Assembly: GCA_947311845.1 (NCBI GenBank)
Contig: CAMZMU010000111.1
Span: 15,524,630 to 15,588,629, forward strand
Length of the DNA stretch: 64,000 nucleotides
Reading direction: 5' to 3'
Source: Poa pratensis
Lineage: Eukaryota > Streptophyta > Magnoliopsida > Poales > Poaceae
The notes under the pieces are model-generated. The model saw nothing but the letters and a program-made list of their open reading frames with translations. It did not search any database and was not told the origin of the DNA. Position 1 is the first letter of the stretch. Each line of letters begins with the position of its first letter. Of the stretch, positions 11,589-24,720 are shown piece by piece. The translations under genes were made by a program, and so were the position numbers.

Positions 11589-13252
11589 AATTTTCTTAAA
11601 TTTCAGTACTTAAATTTCAGAAATTCATAACTAAGTCATAGAATCAGAAATTTGTATATGTTTATCTTATATTCATCAATTTATAAGTTAAAGAAAATTT
11701 GATCATTTATTAAACCTTCTTTAATCATTAATATGTGATTAAGTTGAACTGAATTAAGTAATTTTTTAAAGGATTTAATAATAGAAGAAATCACGGAAAA
11801 TACTATGTAAATCCTAAAACCTATATAGTTATCATTCCAAATTGTTAACTATTCTTCAAGAGCGAACGTCCCTGCCAAAAGGTAACGAATCATATGTAAT
11901 GCAAGTAAATACGATGACACGTATAATCACATAAACGAAAATGAAATATTCATGCTCGGGTAATTTTGGGGCAATTCGAGATGCATCTCATGATTATGCA
12001 AAATAGGACCTTGCGAGTTTTTCAAGTAGTACTTATCGGCCTATGCTGCTACTTTTTTTTGAACTACGTTGCTACTTTTAGAATCGAGGTTTTAACAAAA
12101 CCCAAGAACCCTGAAAGGGTTGAACTGCCATATCTGAGACAAGTTCATTCTTGCTCATTCCACTTGATTATTTTATCATGCTATTGCAATCTATCTATAT
12201 TGTGCTATCTCATGCATTTAAATGAAATTTTAATTTCTTATAATTATGAATTAACTATGTGGTGGGCGATGGAACCATGGAATGATTGATGTGGTGGATA
12301 TCCATCCTCGCGGGTATGTTCATATAGGATAAACAAAAAATGTCCTCGGGTATCCTCGCGCCGTAGATAGCATTAACCATGAGCTCTGTTGTGGGCGGAT
12401 GATTCAATCGGATGTTCTTCCTTCCGCATACCTCAGACGACTAATACCGGGTTGAGCACGTTTCTTCCCCACCTTGCGGGGTGTTGGCACTAGTGTCTCA
12501 GGAGGGGTAATGGGTACAGTCAAGGACCTACTGCATTACATTGGAGAATATGCAAGTTAATGGAGAAAGGTGGTGATTGGTTTGGAATTTCAGATCTGGC
12601 CCAATACCAAGGAAGTGTGAACGAGATAGCTTCCCGACAAGGCAAAAAGGTCGGTAACTCTTGTGGGCTCTAAACTTCTCAAACCCGTATTTTCATAACC
12701 CTTACTTTGGCTTCGGAGCAATCAAGATGATACCAGTTATCCAGCAGATGTAAATATGTCTACAACTAAGAGTCAGATTTGTACAGGGAAGTCAAAGGAG
12801 TCAACAAATACATCGCCAACAGTGTGAATGTCTAGAATTAGATGGAGTTCAGCCCTATTTAGTAAAATAAGTACCAGTAGAGTAGTGATGTAGCAACAAT
12901 AGTAGATGATTAAGCAATAGAGATAGAGTTGATATCCATCTAAGTACTATGATTGGATCTTTCTGTCTTTCATTTGTACGAAACTTACCTCAATGTACCG
13001 AGGAAGATCTCTAGGTCTTTTTATGTTATCAGATTGTATTAATATGGTTCTACCATGGTCCCATAATGTTTTTGTTGCACTACATGTAATGTTTATGGGA
13101 CACTTGTTTCATGAATGTTATACAACGAATGATACGGTACATCATGATGTGGTGCACAGGGTCACCGCAACATTGGTCTAGTAAATCCTTAATAACCGAG
13201 GCACCCCGCGAGACGGAATAGGGGTATAGTTGGACAATTCGATCCATGAAAC

Positions 13253-13568
13253 CGCAGTAGTAGGGTTTTGGTGTTATAAGGACGCGCCACACACTTATGC
13301 ATTGCCAAATCATATGTTTAATATTTACTGATGCATAAGACTTTACTACTCAGCTGCTTTATATACTCATCACCAATATATTGCAGGGTTCATTATGACA
13401 GGGATTTTGCCATAGAGGTATTTTTTATTAGGGATTACAATCCGGAACAAAATGAGGGTAAATTAGGACAATTTGATCTAGGATACCGCAGTAGTAGGGT
13501 TTTGGTGTTATAAGGACGCATCACACACTTATGCATTGTCAAATCATATGTTCAATATTTACTGATGC
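13253..13568. repeat. 82-bp direct repeat, 234 bp apart
   Basis: A block from cgcagtagtagggttttggt to tttactgatgc lies at 13253-13334 and again at 13487-13568, about 95% identical by eye. Weaker similarity extends upstream (acaattcgatc / acaatttgatc), so the true unit is probably a 234-bp tandem duplication. Confidence 0.8.
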
Positions 13569-14727
13569 TTACTGTTTATCTTGTAATTCCAACATGTGTG
13601 TACTTTTTCACATATGGATTTGCCTCTTAGGATGTTTATCTTATAAAAGGTTTAGGTCAAAAGCACAAAAATAATCTATAACTTTAGTATACTTTTTCAC
13701 AGATGGACTCGCCTCTTAGGATGTTCTCTGAACTTAAACTAAAACTTTCAAGTTTGTACAACATTGACCTCTTGCATCATTATTTTCACCTCGTGTAATA
13801 GACATGCCTTGCTTTAACCTTTTGATTAGCAAATATGAGTTTATTTTTCCACTTTGTTAAGAAACAAAATCCTTCTTTTTAATATCTAAAAAAGGCAACC
13901 ATGTGAAGCAGCTTGATCAAAAAAATTTAGGAAAGAACATATCCTATTTTTTGTACAATGTTAACACCACCAAGTTGTCATCCATGAGTTTTAGATTTTT
14001 TTTTTTGAAATTTGTTGGGATTAATTGATTTAAGCTATATATACCAGTCATATAGTTACAAAATTACAAGTAAAAGTACTTGTGACTACCTATGTACAAG
14101 TTTAGATTATGTGCAGGAGATGGGTGAAAAATTCATTTACTTGATATGCAAATGAGGTCAGAAAAGATAGTTTTTGGCGTAGAATCATATTGTGAGCATA
14201 AAGGTTTAGGTAAGAATCACAAAAAAAGTGTGATATTTTTTTATAATACTTCCTTCACAAATGGACACAACTCTCACGATATTTTCTGAATTTCAACTCA
14301 AACTTTCCATGTTTGTACACCATTGAACATTTGTATCATCACTTTCACCTCATCTTTTGGTCATACCTTCTTTTAACCTTTTGGTTAGAAAACGTGAATT
14401 TTAATATTCCACTATGTGATGAAATAATTTCTTTATATTTTCTTAAATGTCTAAACTGAGCACCCATGTTAACTAAATTGATACAATTTTGGAAGAAAAG
14501 CCCCATCCTATTTTTGGTAAGATTCTATATGCTTATCCATGAGTTTTAGACTAATTTTGGAACTCTGATGCTATATTCGATAATTTAATTGAAATCTTAC
14601 GCACTTGTTTGGGAAAATGAAATAATACTTAAATGAAATCGGGAAAATCCTTTTTTTTTGTTTCAAGGTGTGATATCTTGGGAGATAAAACTTTGGGTCA
14701 AAAGCACAAAAGTTACGTTTTTTTGTA

Positions 14728-14798
14728 CTCCCTCGGATCCATATTAATTGTTGCGTCTAGATACATCCGGTTCAGCTATAATTTTGGATCGAAAGGAG
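14728..14798. mobile_element. Stowaway-type MITE (short)
   Basis: The left end ctccctcggatcca and the right end, reversed as ctcctttcgatcca, form imperfect terminal inverted repeats. Both are flanked by TA (14726-14727 and 14799-14800), the Tc1/mariner target. At 71 bp it is shorter than usual and probably internally deleted. Confidence 0.65.
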
Positions 14799-14807
14799 TA
14801 CTATACT

Positions 14808-14977
14808 CAGGGGTGGACCTAGAAAAAGTTGGGAGTGGGGGCAAATCAACTGACTTGGGGTATTCTTTGTATAAATTTGCAAAATCTGAAAAATGTTTTA
14901 TAAAATATAAACAAATACTACAAGAATTCAAAGTTTTGAGTGGGGGCCCCACACAGCTACACTTGGGTCCGCCTCTG
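14808..14977. mobile_element. hAT-type MITE with 8-bp TSD
   Basis: The left end CAGGGGTGGACCTA and the right end read in reverse, CAGAGGCGGACCCA, are terminal inverted repeats of the hAT CAGNGGCGGA type. The flanks are ACTATACT (14800-14807) and ACTATGCT (14978-14985), an 8-bp TSD with one mismatch. The 170-bp body has no coding capacity. It inserted directly beside the Stowaway element. Confidence 0.8.
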
Positions 14978-14985
14978 ACTATGCT

Positions 14986-16032
14986 TCCTTCAAAAACATC
15001 AACTTGGACTTCAGTCAAAATCCGAACTAGATCAAGTTTGAGCTAAATTACATTCCATCACAAAAAAAAAAAGTTTGAGCCATGTAAGGTGAAGTTAGTC
15101 CCACCATGCTCGGATTCAAGGTTCCACTCTTTGTAAGTTTTAAGAGGGTCTCGCTCATGCCCGGATCTCAAGGTCCCACCAGTAGCTTTCTGAGGGTCCT
15201 AGCATAGTAGCATGCCTGGATCTTAAGAGCAAGGACAACAATAGCGTCGGCTGCCGGCTCTATTACTAGGGCACGTCACCTGTAGTCACCCAAAAACATG
15301 TTCAGAAAACAGGCACTACGGGGCGAGCTACGGGGCAACGGCACATCCAGAAAACAGGCACTGTCATCTCCCGTCCCTGTTTTGGGCCTGAACCTGCTTT
15401 TTTTTCATGAAACTCAGCCCGGCGAATCCAAAGTCGCTCTCCGTAGAAGACGTGTGAGCTACGAAGCGTCACTCCAAACTGCATCATGATGATCCATGAG
15501 TGCGAGGAACGCAACGAAGCAGACGTGGACGAGTTTTGGCGAAGAACAGCACTGCTGAGCCTGACCGAGGCTGAGGCCATGATTTCCTCACACTTCAAAA
15601 AACTGATATACAGACTCTAAGACTCCCATCTAGACTTGAAGTCTCCAGGTCAAGTTCCGATATTCCAAAGCTTATTGCTGCCGATCGTGTTCACATGTCA
15701 CGGAACACATAATGTGTCTAGGAGACTGGTGGTTGCATATATGATCAGAGATCCCGAGAACGACCTATGAGCTCCCTGACTTGGTCCAGCCTGAGGACCC
15801 AAGGTCCACAAGACCGGGACTGCATGCTCATCACGCCTTGAATACATATAACAGAGGTGAAGAACACGGCGAGAAGGAATTTAGGAGTACGCTTTATTGA
15901 ATAAGATGGAGTAGAAGTTCCCACTGTTTCCTTTTTACTTTTTCGTTTCTGGGTCCTGGTTTAATCACAAGTTGGGAGCATGGTGGAAAGGATGTGTGAA
16001 TGTGGTGGTGCGAGGATCAGATCAGAGCTGCA
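14986..16032. other. Intergenic region downstream of PYD1
   Basis: No gene signal. The right 100-150 bp should be the PYD1 3' UTR (that gene runs leftward). A short repeated phrase (cccggatctcaaggtccc / ctcggattcaaggttcc) occurs near 15110-15180, and an agaaaacaggcact phrase is doubled at about 15304 and 15349. Confidence 0.55.
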
Positions 16033-19000
16033 TCAGTTGGAGACCATGCTCTCGGTCTCCTTGACGAAGCCGTCGCCGGTCCAGTCCTTGTCTGACTGCA
16101 GTCCCAGCCTGATGGCCTTCCGCTGCTGGATCGCCTCCTTCTGCCGCTGTACCAAATCGGTGTGCGTGGTGAAGTACGGGAGAGAGGCCCTGGGACACGA
16201 TGAGGAGACCAAGTGTTAGGGATCTCATCCCAATAAGGAGAAAAAAATCAATCACATCAGCAGAAGGTGGGAACATCATTATGTATACTTTTGTTTTTGA
16301 ACGGGATTATGTATACTTGAAAGGAGGCAACTCACACATTCTCTATAGGTGGGGCACACATTTAGCACTGAACTACTGATACTTCACCATCAAGGCAGAG
16401 TAAAACAAGGTCAACTTGACGAAGAATTAATCATCATGTCATGGTGGTGCACAACACTTTCAACCTTACCATTCATACATGGTGCCACGGTGGGATTGGG
16501 CGTGCTAAGCAGTCCAGGGAAGGTTATCTATAGGAGGCATAATTATGGTTGAAGGCAATAGCTAACAATGATTATTGATACTACTTCTAAGTCTTCTCTG
16601 TTAATGATTACACACACCTCATTTACGCAAAACATATTTTATTTTTCTATTTCTCACGAAAACTAATTATGTTCCTGTATTAAAAAGGGACATGGTCCTT
16701 CACTAATCATGTCTTGTAGTACATGGTAACATGTGGACCGAAAGATGTAAAGGAAGCTTCCTGAACTCTTGTGTCGATGATGATCTACTACACCCAAAGT
16801 TTATTTGTTAGATTTCACTAACAGAATGGTGCTTAGAAGCTTAGGGCAGAGAAATGAGCGCTTAAAGGCAGCACCATAGTCAAGTTATGTCTTGAAAAGT
16901 ACTGAAAAGAAAGGTAGTTCCACTAGATGGTTTCCTCTTTCCAACACCAAATCAACCACAAAGAAAAAGAAGTGAAGTGAACATACCCCCGGAATTCATC
17001 AATGGTTGAAAAGTTGTGCATTCTCATAAAATCCTGCAACTCTGCACATAGCTTCTTGACAAGGGGATAACCATGCATCATTACACCTGTGCATACCTGT
17101 AATAAATATTCATCAGCCATGAATTGACTGAAAATGAAGTTTCAGAAGAATCAACAGAATAACTAAACATCAAATGTCTACCAGTACGTCCAAAAATGGT
17201 GTACTCACACATAAGGATGCACACTGTAAATGCTAGAGCCATATCAACTCCCCAGATTGAATATATGCTGCCTATAAAGTTTAAGAGCTCACCTGTACGG
17301 TATCTGCGCCCAATAGAATAAACTCAGCAGCATCATTGCCAGTTTCAACACCACCAATGGCGGAGAGGGACTGTCCGTCAGCAAATTCCTCTTTCATCAG
17401 CCTTGCTATCTGCATGACTTTTGCAAGTGCTATGGGGTGCACAGCTCTCGCAGAATAGCCTCCAGGCGTGGAATACCTGTGGAGCAGAATGTTTTGTCAA
17501 ATTAGTAACAGTACATGGACAAGCAGAAAAAATATAACCCAGGGAACTGAATCTAACCCCTCCACACAAGGTTCTGGACGCAAAGTTTTGAGATCAATTC
17601 CCATCACACTCATAATTGTGTTGATAGCAGCAATTCCTTCACATCCTGATTTAAGAGCAATTCTTGAAGGCTGCACAGTGTTGAGGCAAAAACTGAAAAC
17701 TGTGAGAAATAAATATGGAAGACATTCACAATTATTTTTAATATAATAAAAAAGTAGTACATGGAAAGTCATGGATGGCACAACTGCTGGTATTAATCTC
17801 ATCTACCTTAAATGCCCTTTGTTCTAGGATGCAAAATGAACATAGACGCCAATATGTAATTGATGTTTCAGTGATTAATACAAGTTGTGAATGCTAGGGC
17901 TTTGTGAGATGTCCAAGAGAATAAAAAATCTGATACCATGGAACATGACGACATGAGAAACTGGGTAGCAATGTTATACTGTAAAAGATAATCATCAATT
18001 GAGCACTATATATCCGATCTCAGCAATTTAACATGACCAGAACTCACTGTTTAAAATCAGTGTGAAAAAGAATAGAAGTGGAATTGAAAAACTGTGAGCC
18101 AGTTTGGCTGGATGGGACTGGGAGTTCAGGGGAAGGGGGATATAAGGGCCCTTCGTTGGGTTTGAGAATTTAGGCAGGATGGCGATTAGAAGTTAGGGTC
18201 AAACTCCGAAAAAGTTTGATATATCCAAGCATTTCATCATGGCTCATCCTAGGGTGTCTTTCAAGATACAAATCAGCCACTCATAGTTTCTGTCTGTCTT
18301 GCTAAACATGGGACCAAGACTAAAAACAGAATTCACATGCCTAATCCCACCACAATCTCCCACCCTGTACCAGTTATTGTCGAACAAGCCATGAACGATA
18401 CGTGGAACAATTCAATATTAGACAAAAGTTTTTACAGAAATAGTTCGTCGCTATTTTCTAACAGATAGATTCTGCTGAAGGATAAAAAAAATGCATGATG
18501 TGAGAACCAAAATACTTAGATCAATCTGGATAGCTAAATTAAGTATAAGAAAGGTAAGTAGGGATAAAATCTAATTTAGGACATCATCAATTCTTGATAC
18601 CATAATAAGTACTCACAGAAGATGTGTGACAGTTAGTATTAGATGGATGCTTTATATGCTAAGTTACCTCTGTAATATCTGTAATGTTAGGAGTCATCTT
18701 AGCCCAAACAGGCACAGTAGCCTTCTCATTTATCCAACCAGAAACCTCCTCCAACAAGCCACAGTCCTGTCCAACAGCGGCACCCATTTTTCGCTCAGGC
18801 ATACCATGTGGGCATGAGAAATTTATCTCAAGAGCGTCCTGGTAAATAAAAGAGCAGATCAGTAACACTTCAGTATCATAACTCTGAGAAAGTATGCATC
18901 AAAATACAGGTATGAAAATGTTACCACTCCAGATTCCTCAACACGCTCAATAAGCTCATGCCATGCAGCTTTGTTATACTCCTCCATTATTGAGCCAATG

Positions 19001-20223
19001 AGTATCCTATCAGGATATTCTTTCTTCAGTTGCTTAAATTCCTTAAGCATAGTCTCCAGAGGGCGATCACTGATAAGTTCAATATTCTGCCATCCAATTA
19101 TAGGGCTCTTGTTACCTCCATTAGGGTCTGCCCTGAGCCGGGCATAGCGAGGAGTTACATTGATAACCTTTCCAGCATCCAAGGACACCTACCAGTAATA
19201 GTTCAAACCAAAAGTTAACTAAAATGCTACACAGCAAAATAGACAGACCATTGCATGCCGTTGGTGAAACTGATGATTGCGTAGGTCCAATGCAGAGTGG
19301 GATCAGCAATGTGAAAGTGATGATTGTGACGGTTTAATGCAGAATGGGACCAGCTAACGGTTAAGGCTTGTTTCTCATGTTCAGAAGTGGGAATGAAATG
19401 TTCATGTGCAAAAGGTAGGGACACCTTACTCCGAAAGCAGAACAGCATTGCTTGAAGCAAGTGGTTTGTCAAAAGATGAAGCAGAGCTTCTTAACCGGTA
19501 AAAAAACATGATCCACAAGAAGAATGTAGAACAAATTCTACTAGGATATGCAGTCTTAATTCTCGTTCAGGCACCTATCTTAAGATCCATCACCAGCCTA
19601 ATGAATCTGATGCGGATCACACATGGTTCTAGTGCTCAATTTTCCTCAGAAAATCAAGTGGCACCCACTTTTTCCGGCCTCAACTTATGAGGTTAGGATC
19701 TGCTGGTTCTCCAGTCGATTGAACTGCTCCCCACTCCATATCCAGCCCAAATCGGAATCATACGGCCAAAATGGCAATGGCGTCAAGCGCACTCACCACC
19801 TCCGAGGTGATCTAACGCGATTCTCGGAACCACAGCTCCTAGATCCTATCCCATCCTTGTCCGCGGCGACGACGGCGCGTTAGAGCAAAAACTAGATGAC
19901 AACTGAACGAAAACTAAACGAGTCATCGGAGCAATCGCGAGTGGGGGTGAGAGGATTACGGTCTTGGCGATGACGCCGCCCCAGCCCTCGTCGAAGGCGC
20001 GCTTCATGACGGTGTAGTTGGTGCCGGGGGGGCCCGAGCCGATCACGAACGGGTTGGGCATCTTGAGCCCGTTCACGCGCACGGACAGGTCCGGCTCGCC
20101 TGCGGCGGCGGAGCCGTTGGAGGAGACGGAGGCCGATACACGGACGCACGCCGCCCGCCGGCCGGGTAGCCGGAGCAGCGGCGTGGCGGTCGACGGCGAT
20201 GCGCGCAGCGTCAGCGACTCCAT
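16033..20223 (-). CDS. PYD1: Dihydropyrimidine dehydrogenase (NADP+), plastidial
   Basis: Seven exons on the minus strand: 19960-20223, 18925-19188, 18668-18838, 17558-17670, 17293-17476, 16987-17096 and 16033-16189. They give 1263 nt, 420 residues, all phases consistent. The enzyme catalyses the first, reducing step of uracil and thymine breakdown in plastids, before dihydropyrimidinase and beta-ureidopropionase. Residues 1-45 are Ala/Ser/Arg-rich, as in a chloroplast transit peptide. The flavin-binding barrel follows: LSVRVNGLKMPNPFVIGSGP, then GWGGVIAKT, EINFSCPHGMPERKMGAAVG with the catalytic-loop cysteine, VPVWAKMTPNITDI, and SAIGGVETGNDAAEFILLGA (FMN phosphate site). It is the single-domain plant type, related to dihydroorotate dehydrogenase. 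The ATG at 20223 gives the transit peptide. A 5.3-kb MULE begins 100 bp upstream, so most of the original promoter now lies beyond 25587. Confidence 0.93.
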
Positions 20224-20313
20224 GGTTGGTTGCTTTCTCAGCGGTCTCGGTTTTTTTCTTCGATAAGAATCTGTGGGGAGTATCACCGGTGGCGGTGAGG
20301 GAGAAAGGGACCT
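20224..20313 (-). promoter_or_regulatory. Residual PYD1 leader between start codon and MULE
   Basis: Only 90 bp separate the PYD1 start codon from the duplicated target site of the MULE at 20314-20322. This piece must be 5' UTR or core promoter. No clear TATA box is visible, so transcription may start in the element's terminal repeat or the target itself may be the core promoter. Confidence 0.5.
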
Positions 20314-20322
20314 TTTAATAAA

Positions 20323-20502
20323 GAAAGAAGTCCAGATACCCCCCCCCCCCCCCTATCTTTCGGGTTTCGGCCATTTGCCACCCACATCTTTAAAGTGGAG
20401 CAAATCCCCCCCCCCCCCCCCCCCCCCCCAGATATCCGAAACCAGGCAAATCACCCCCCCAGCTCCTAACAGGCGGTTTCGGCGTCTGGTTTTCGCCACG
20501 TA
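20323..20502. repeat. Left terminal inverted repeat of the MULE
   Basis: It pairs with 25421-25578. It contains two long C runs (20339-20354 and about 20406-20429), longer than the matching runs in the right copy, which explains the length difference. Such runs are prone to sequencing-length error. Confidence 0.85.
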
Positions 20503-20747
20503 AGACAGCGGTTTTGCCAGCTCGGGGTCAAATAGCCCCCCTATCTTTCCTCTCCACTTTCCTCTCCGCCGATCCCCTCTCTGCTCCGCCGCTCAGCCGC
20601 TCTCCTCTCTGCTCAGCCGCTCTCCTCTCTGCTCCGCCGCTACTGCCCAACCCCGCCGCAACCATCTCCGGCCGTTCAATCGTAGGAGGACCACCGAAAT
20701 CGTCCAGCCGCTTCCACCCTCGACGAAGAAACCCTAGTTCATCGGCG

Positions 20748-21052
20748 ATGGAGGTTGAGCGGCGGTGGGTTCTTCTGTCGGCGACGCAAGAAGGCAAGGA
20801 GCTGGAGGAGGCGGCGGCTTCAGGTCTGCCGCTGCACGAGTCAGGTACTCCTCCGCCGAGCCCTTGTCTGACGCAATTAGGCTGACAAAGATCGTCGGAC
20901 GTGATGGGCTCGGCGTGAGGTTTCTTCCGAAGGACGAGCTCACTGCTATTCTGGTGGATCAAGTGGAACACCCACGTCCTGTTGGTGTGCCCAGGTCCTT
21001 CACTGCAGCACGTCCTGCTGGTGTGCCCAAGCCAGATGGCGGCGACAAGTGA
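20748..21052 (+). other. Possible small second transcript of the MULE
   Basis: After a leader-like stretch (gaaaccctagttcatcggcg) an ATG at 20748 opens MEVERRWVLLSATQEGKELE, with a possible GT donor near 20845. A second open block, VGRDGLGVRFLPKDELTAIL to PKPDGGDK, ends at 21052. I could not join the two in one frame with a good acceptor. It could be a MURB-like accessory gene, a captured host exon, or chance. Confidence 0.25.
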
Positions 21053-21440
21053 AGCAGTAGCAACATCAGTTCAAGCAGTACTGGAAGCAGTAGCTTTTGG
21101 AGATAGTTAGTTCTAGGTGATGAGCCTCTTTTGGAGATATTTAGTTCCAGATGATGAGCTTTTGGAGACAATGTAGCAATGTAGTGGAATAGAAGTAGCA
21201 ATGTAATCAGATGCAAGCAGAAGTAGAAAATGATGGTTCAGTAGCAATGTAGTAGGAGTTGTTCAACTAAATAGCAATGTAGTAGTAGATGATGAGCACT
21301 GTAATCATCTATGTAAAGCTTTTGTTGTGAATACAAGTGAAATCTGTTGGGAAATTATCTGTCTTGTACAAGAAAAAGTGCAGCTAAACTTCAACTGAAA
21401 ATGTTACACAATTCAGAACAAAAAAGACATATGAAGCTAA

Positions 21441-24400
21441 CTACTGTTGCCCCTCTGCATTCTGGTTTTGCTTTTTCCCTAACAACCACTGCATCCTCCC
21501 ATGTTTAGGTACTTGTTCTGTCACAACATTGGACATAGGGATAGTCTGTGATGACTTTCTGGTTGGCACTCCACAAGTAGATTGGCTTGCTGGCTGACTA
21601 GAACTTGCATCAGCTGAATTCTTTTGCTTCTTGTTAGGTGGAACAAATGGCCTGCGGACAGGTGCTTGGGGCTGGCTGTTTGCTTGCGGCTGTGCAGTTG
21701 CTTGGGGTTGTGCAGGTGCTTTCTTTCGATTTCTTGGTCTCTTCTCGAAGAATGGTACATGTCTCTCTTCCTGGGGTTGTTGTTGTATAGTAGAAGTGGA
21801 TTCCTAGATAGCAAATAAATTGAATATAAGTAGAGCACACAAATAGCAAAGTAGTACCAGCAAATTGTATAGAAGCAGAGCAAGCATATTTTACCTTAGC
21901 TGCTGCTTTTTGGTTCCTTTTCCTAGCTCCTCTTGCTTGCTTCTTCTCATGTGCATACTGCCTCACAGCATCAGGATTGCCATCACATTTTCTTTTGTTA
22001 TGATTTAATCCTCCACAAGAAGAGCATCTGCCCTTCACACCCTTTCTTGACAGTCTGCTACTCTTTGGTTTCTCTTGTTCCTCCCTTCTTCTCTCTACTC
22101 TTGGTCTACCAGGCTGTTTCTTTTTTCTGGGTGGAAAAGGCCTAGGGTTTGGAGCTACTGGCCAGCTCTCTTTCCCCTCAACAGGCTGCAATACTTGGCT
22201 ATAAACCTGATCATACAGATCAATCCGGTAACAAGGTGCAATGAAGTCATCCAATTCCTTGTTCACTCTGTAAATACAACTGATAGCATGGCAACAAGGC
22301 AAACCAGATAGCTCCCAATATCTGCAGCTGCATGTAAATCTCTCCAAGCTGACAGTGAACCTCCTCCAGGTACCCTCTTGCACTTCAAAACCTTCTTTAC
22401 CATTGTACATCACTTGGCAAATATTTGATCTTTTCACATTTAACTGCAGCTTCTTGAAAATATTGGGGCATATTGTTCCAGTCCAAGCTTCTGACTTGGC
22501 CTTATTTTCTGCTATCCTTGCCATCACCTTCCTCCTTATGATTTCCATAGAAGTAATTACTGGATAGAATATTGCCCTCATGATAGCATTGTTAAATGAC
22601 TCACAAAGATTATTCTCAACAGAATCACAATATGCTCCTAGCCTAAAATGTGCTCTGCTCCAATGTTCTGGAGCAGTCTTCATCATATCTCTTGCACCAT
22701 CTGGTGTTTTCTGTGCTAGCTTAGCTCTATTGTAATTGAACTGGATTGTGTCACTTGATTTTGCACACGCCCAGAAAAGCTTCTGGAAAACTTTGTCTCT
22801 GTGCAGCTTCCTCCAATTAGCATATATATGCCTAGCACACATTCTGTGTTCTGCCACAGGAATAAGCTCATTGACTGCCTTGATTAGCCCCTTTTGCTGG
22901 TCAGATATTATAACCCATCCAGCACCTTGCTCATTGATCTGAATGTCTTTCTGAAGTAGTGATAGAAACCAGTACCAGCTGTCATAATTTTCACCTTCAA
23001 CTGTAGCCCATGCAATTGGGTACATCTGGTTATTTGGGTCTCTACCAATTGCACACAGGATTTGTCCACGAACTTGACCTTTCAGGAAGCACCCATCCAG
23101 ACCAACAACTCTCCTGCAGCCAGCAAGGAAACCCCTCTTGCATCCTTCTAGGCAAACATACATTCTCTCAAATACTGGTCTGTCAGTAACATCAGGATTT
23201 AAGGTGACAGCCACTGTGCTACCAGGATTGCGTCGAACTAGTTCCATGTGATAGTCATAAGCCCTAGCATATTCTCCATTTGTTCCATCGACAATCCTCT
23301 CCATCACAATTTTTTTGGCTCTTTTGCATTTCGATTCACTAACATCAGCCAGTAAATCTGCCAGCACAGCCTCTTGCATCTTCTCGATCCTCCAGCCAGG
23401 ATTATCTTGGATCTCTCGAAAATACTTCTCAGCAATAACTGAGCTAGTAACCAGCCTGTTGTCCCTTCTTGCTACACAAGTATGCACATTGTTGTACCTG
23501 CTGACTGTGAACCATTCTGATCTATTGGTCACTAGTGATCCATATATGCGCCATGGGCAATCCTTCCAACTGCATTTGTCCAAAACTCTTTTCCTCTCAT
23601 CTTTAGGAAATATGATGTGCTTGAAATTCTTAAGTCCATAATTGACTACTGCTTGTTTGAACTGTCTACTGTCATGGAAAGCTTGCCCAACTTCAAACTC
23701 TTTCACATCTGCACTCTCGTCATATACTCTATGTCTTGTCTTCCTTGTCCTAACATTTCCATCACTGTCTTCACTGTATGATAGTTCATCTTCAGTGTCG
23801 AAGCAGTCACTCCCTTCTTGCTCTTCTGTAATATTTTCAGGAACAATAAAATCTTCAGGCACCTTGGTTCCCTGCAGCTCTTCCTCTCCTAGCATTTTGT
23901 TCTTCACCCTCTTCCTCAACTCTTGTGCTTGTTTTCTGTAAATCAAAGCTTCCTCATCTCCCCCACTGCTATCATCACTATCTAGTTCATGCACACCCTC
24001 ATAGTCACTGTCTGAGCTGTCTTCAGCCTCTACTCCTTCATGTGCACAAGTATCTTCATTTTGAATTTCCTTCCCTTTGTTCTGTACCTGCATTGGTGCC
24101 CTCACAACTGCCAGTTTCTTGGGTACATTGCTCTGAACTTCATGGCCATGTAGCTGCTCTGCTGCAGAATGATACACATCTTGATGCTCAACCTCAAATT
24201 GGTACCATTCCAGCTGCTCTTGTTCAATTATATGTCCTTCATCTAGTTGTTCTTGCTGCTCTTCTAGCTGTCCTCCTTGCTGCTCTTCTTGCTGCTCTCC
24301 TTGCTGCTCTTCTTGCTGCACTCCTGGCTGCTCTTCTTGCTGCTCTTCTAGCTGCTGTCCTTGCTGCTCATTCAGAACCTCAGTTGCATCTGCTTCTTCT

Positions 24401-24720
24401 TCTTCTTCTTCTGAATTTTCAAACAGAGCTTTCTCTGGCATTCTCGCAAAGATCTCCACAAAACCATCTGCTACAGTTGTCACATGCCGCACCATGTTCT
24501 TGACAGTTCTGTTGTCAACAAGACTACACATGCAACTAAAATTTCTATCTGGTTCAACTAGTCTCCAAACAAATGTGGTTTCCTGCAAATCTTCATCACT
24601 GATCATCACATGATCATCCAAGTGCCTTCTCAACTCTGGCACAGACAGGTTTGCAACAGGCACGGCTGAACTGCTACTCCTTCCCCTTTGTACTCCCACA
24701 TCCTCTCGTCGTCTGACCAT
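21441..24720 (-). CDS. MULE transposase (MuDR type)
   Basis: Two exons on the minus strand, 21895-24720 (longer if an upstream exon exists) and 21441-21803, joined in phase 0 across a 91-bp intron; about 1062 residues. The start is uncertain. An acceptor at 24766 (tttcttgcag) joins in frame to an upstream exon ending at a CAG|GTACC donor near 25060, but that exon has no ATG, so Met at 24720 is the likely start. Visible parts in order: acidic, Gln/Glu-rich N-terminal region with QQEEQ repeats; a MuDR-type zinc-binding block; the MULE catalytic domain (VVGLDGCFLKGQVRGQILCA, YPIAWATVEGENYDSWYWFL, ISDQQKGLIKAV); a SWIM zinc finger (CSCRYWELSGLPCCHAI); a CCHC knuckle (CSSCGGLNHNKRKC); and a Pro/Gln-rich tail from exon 2. 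The catalytic domain shows no internal stop. Confidence 0.88.

Larger units (their letters stand above)
10839..14725. other. Intergenic region, AT-rich, with decayed repeats
   Basis: The first few hundred bases carry the MACPF promoter, but I can assign no specific element. From about 11220 the DNA is AT-rich and noncoding, and holds the two duplications listed separately. A third diverged pair lies at about 13680-13850 and 14240-14400; both contain a cacagatgg/cacaaatgg motif and an ...aaccttttg.ttag block. No open frame looks like a real gene. Confidence 0.6.

Noticed and set aside
23925..24503. 192-codon + strand frame rich in Leu and Ala
   Set aside because: It is the antisense shadow of the Gln/Glu repeat in the MULE transposase.
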